DNA of 64,000 nucleotides from Tubulanus polymorphus (taxonomy: Eukaryota > Nemertea > Palaeonemertea > Tubulaniformes > Tubulanidae). A program made the position numbers and the translations under genes. The notes under the pieces were generated by a model. The model was given only the letters and a program-made list of their open reading frames with translations, had not been told where the DNA came from and ran no database searches. The stretch is taken from contig NC_134027.1 in assembly GCF_964204645.1 (NCBI RefSeq), positions 19,518,485 through 19,582,484 of the forward strand, in the 5' to 3' direction. Position 1 is the stretch's first letter, and each line of letters begins with the position of its first letter. This document shows, piece by piece, positions 62,095 to 64,000 of the stretch.

Positions 62095-63537
62095 TTATTT
62101 ATTTTTTATCATGTTTACTAATCCAAAAATAATTGCACTTACAACTGTAATTAAAAATAAAATAATATGTTCAGCAGCAAAGTTAAGAATATTCCCTGCA
62201 GATTTTAAAACAAACTCAACAATTGATGCAATAACTCCTGGTAATGCTGCAGCAGATTTCTTTGATAGTTCCCATAAATATTTTGCTAATTTCTTAAAAC
62301 CATCTTTAACTTTATCTTGTATAGAATTATTATCATTCGGGGGTTTATCTGGTTTATTTGGAGTAGGAGTAGATTTTAAAGCATTTGATATTGCTAAACC
62401 AATTGTTGTAAATAACATAGTTACAGCTGTTAGAATTGAAAGAATTGTTATTCCTTCAAACTTAAATAATAATTTTATTCTATCTTTCAATGATATTCTA
62501 GAATATGGTTTTATAAGATATCTTTTAAAAACATCCTTTAATCTATCAATATTATAATCATATGATTTTAATAATGATTTAATTTCTTCTTTTTGTAATT
62601 CTATGTTATATTCTAAATCATCTTTTTCTTTTTCTAAACGTAATTCTTTTTGCCTATATTCTATTTCATCAATTGCTTGACGATCAAGATCAGATTTTAT
62701 TTTTTCTATTTCTTTATTTTTATCAGTTAATTCTTTTTCTAAAGTTCTAATTTTTAAATCTCTTATACTTTTATCATGCATAATTTTATCAGATGCATGT
62801 CTTATACCTTCAATTTCTCTAATTGCTTCATCAGAAAATATATCTAAATCTTCTAATTGTTGATTTGTTGCGTCAAGTAATCCATTCGGTAAAAGGAGTT
62901 CAGTTTGAACTCCTTTTGAATTAGGTTCACTAGTTTTAGAAGTTATATCTTCTTTAGGAATTGTTTCTGGTTCTAAATTTTCACTAATTATCTTCAAAAA
63001 ATAATCATTTCTTTGTTTAAATTCTCTTCTTTTTTGATTTATCTCTTCTTCTGTAACATCAGTTATAACATCATTATTGATTTTCTTAATTCTAGATTGT
63101 TCTAATTGAATAAAAGTTGATTTTGTTATTATTTTATCAAGACTTTTAAGATTTGAAATCTTAAAATAATAGTCATCTTTCAAATTCCAATAATAATCAC
63201 CATTTAAATATTTCAAATCTTTTACTAATTTATCCATACCTTTATTTGTTATATTGAATCCAGATTTTTCTAATATTGGTTTGAATTTATCAGCTAATTC
63301 TTCATATCCTAAATTTTTCTTTAATAAATCTGGATCTTCATTTTCAATATCTATTCTCGATTTAGCTCCTCTAATATATTCATTAGTATCAGGTCTTGCT
63401 AAATTAGAATTATATGCTGTTTCATTACCATCATTAAAACTTTTTTCATTAAAATCAGGTTGTGGTTCATCATCAATATATCCTTCATTATTAATTCCCA
63501 TGTCATCCAATGGAAAACCTTCTCCACCTTCTGCCAT
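62095..63537 (-). CDS. Coiled-coil transmembrane protein (Polinton C)
   Basis: 480 residues, open. The acidic start MAEGGEGFPLDDMG resembles A, but residues 25-200 follow the B version more closely (a KPILEKSGFNITNKGM...LVKDLKYLNGDYYW region), indicating recombination or two allelic N-terminal types. Coiled coil at about 215-335, membrane segment SILTAVTMLFTTIGLAISNAL, Pro linker and C-terminal hydrophobic segment as in A. Confidence 0.78.
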   Translation of the reverse strand: MAEGGEGFPLDDMGINNEGYIDDEPQPDFNEKSFNDGNETAYNSNLARPDTNEYIRGAKSRIDIENEDPDLLKKNLGYEELADKFKPILEKSGFNITNKGMDKLVKDLKYLNGDYYWNLKDDYYFKISNLKSLDKIITKSTFIQLEQSRIKKINNDVITDVTEEEINQKRREFKQRNDYFLKIISENLEPETIPKEDITSKTSEPNSKGVQTELLLPNGLLDATNQQLEDLDIFSDEAIREIEGIRHASDKIMHDKSIRDLKIRTLEKELTDKNKEIEKIKSDLDRQAIDEIEYRQKELRLEKEKDDLEYNIELQKEEIKSLLKSYDYNIDRLKDVFKRYLIKPYSRISLKDRIKLLFKFEGITILSILTAVTMLFTTIGLAISNALKSTPTPNKPDKPPNDNNSIQDKVKDGFKKLAKYLWELSKKSAAALPGVIASIVEFVLKSAGNILNFAAEHIILFLITVVSAIIFGLVNMIKNK

Positions 63538-63553
63538 TTACATAATACAAAAA

Positions 63554-64000
63554 TTAAAATTTAAAATATAATATTCCTCCGATTACAATTCCTATACAAG
63601 TTATAGCTAATTTAGTATTTTCATGGGATTTATTATCATCATTTAGTTTAATTATATCATGTTGAATATTATCAGTTTTAATATTTTCTGATGTATTGTA
63701 ATCTTTTATTTTAGAATCATTATTTAATTTAATATTATTAGTTTTAGTTTCTGTTGATTGAATGTGTTTTTTATTTTTTTCACCTTCCATTAATTTTGGA
63801 GCAGTAATAATCTTTTTATTTATATCATTTAATCCAAATGAATTATTTATTGTTGCAGTTTTAATTAGATTATTGTAACCAATTATGTTTCCCATCTTTA
63901 ATACTAAATCATTAGAAATAATTAATAGATTAGGGCCTATACAATAATTTAATCTAATATGTGATTTATCTAAATAATTTTGATATCTTATAATGTTTTC
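63554..64000 (-). CDS. 462-type protein, C-terminal part (Polinton C, partial)
   Basis: Open across the window edge and matching A from about residue 316 to the end, including IGPNLLIISNDLVLKMGN, KIITAPKLMEGEKNK and the terminal membrane span (LAITCIGIVIGGILYFKF). The N-terminal two thirds lies outside the window, so integrity cannot be judged. The uninterrupted CCTATA site here (about 63936-63941) is the sequence into which Polinton A inserted in element B. Confidence 0.82.
   Translation of the reverse strand, partial: ENIIRYQNYLDKSHIRLNYCIGPNLLIISNDLVLKMGNIIGYNNLIKTATINNSFGLNDINKKIITAPKLMEGEKNKKHIQSTETKTNNIKLNNDSKIKDYNTSENIKTDNIQHDIIKLNDDNKSHENTKLAITCIGIVIGGILYFKF

Larger units (their letters stand above)
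53982..64000 (-). mobile_element. Polinton C (partial, continues past the window)
   Basis: Starts AGTAATAGGG at 53982 inside a BEL pol gene. Its order is that of the right arm and then the left arm of Polinton A read in reverse: terminal palindrome, finger frame, noncoding block, HNH, 200-type, 114-type, integrase, ATPase (plus strand), then zinc-finger, MCP, coiled-coil and 462-type genes (minus strand). PolB and the small genes would lie beyond 64000. HNH, 114-type, zinc-finger and MCP are broken; integrase, ATPase, 200-type and coiled-coil genes are open. Confidence 0.92.

Noticed and set aside
22943-64000. AT-rich blocks as contamination by a free virus or bacterium
   Set aside because: Exact target duplications, split host-element genes and nesting on both sides show integration into animal DNA.

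Overview
This window is animal genomic DNA, probably from an aquatic invertebrate; the species cannot be fixed from the sequence. It is almost entirely mobile elements stacked inside one another. I see no host gene, rRNA or tRNA. The backbone has mixed base composition and carries remnants of a LINE, a DIRS-like retroelement, an LTR element, BEL/Pao elements, a MULE-like element and a PIF/Harbinger transposon. Very AT-rich blocks are Polinton/Maverick elements, which are virus-like giant transposons with protein-primed DNA polymerase, retroviral-type integrase, packaging ATPase and capsid genes.

Layout. 1-941: a Polinton end (D) and its LINE flank, tandemly duplicated. 799-3830: a dead LINE split by a 1.5 kb MULE-like element. 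3831-5306: degenerate sequence ending in a complete LTR. Then comes a Russian doll. A DIRS-like element (5312-5880 plus 50911-51480) is split by a transposon with about 310 bp inverted repeats (5881-50910). That holds a PIF/Harbinger (about 6200-50454), whose Myb-like gene (left) and transposase (right) are separated by Polinton B (8841-48753, target duplication TCATTA). Polinton B is in turn split by a nearly intact BEL retrotransposon (14723-21232, target duplication ACAAT) and by Polinton A (22943-41277, target duplication CCTATA). Right of this, a BEL copy lacking its integrase core (51874-53981) is cut by Polinton C (53982 to beyond the window end).

Polinton A is the reference copy: 18,335 bp with 557 bp terminal inverted repeats, each starting with a 386 bp palindrome. 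Its left arm encodes PolB, a small LPDR-type protein, the penton-like minor capsid protein, small membrane proteins, two large conserved proteins, the double-jelly-roll major capsid protein and a zinc-finger protein. Its right arm, transcribed the opposite way, encodes an HNH nuclease, two small membrane proteins, the chromodomain integrase and the A32-like ATPase. The arms converge on a minisatellite. PolB and the major capsid gene are broken in A; most other A genes are open. C runs inverted relative to A and is partly decayed. B is a different lineage: its gene order is shuffled, and its PolB carries a truncated intein at the catalytic YxDTDS site.

Features most worth a second look: the intein; the palindromic termini with an invariant 24 nt loop; a TAAATG start context at almost every Polinton gene; an array of hairpins whose inner stems vary while remaining paired; heat-shock-element-like sites; and a perfect 104 bp palindrome over the Harbinger transposase start.
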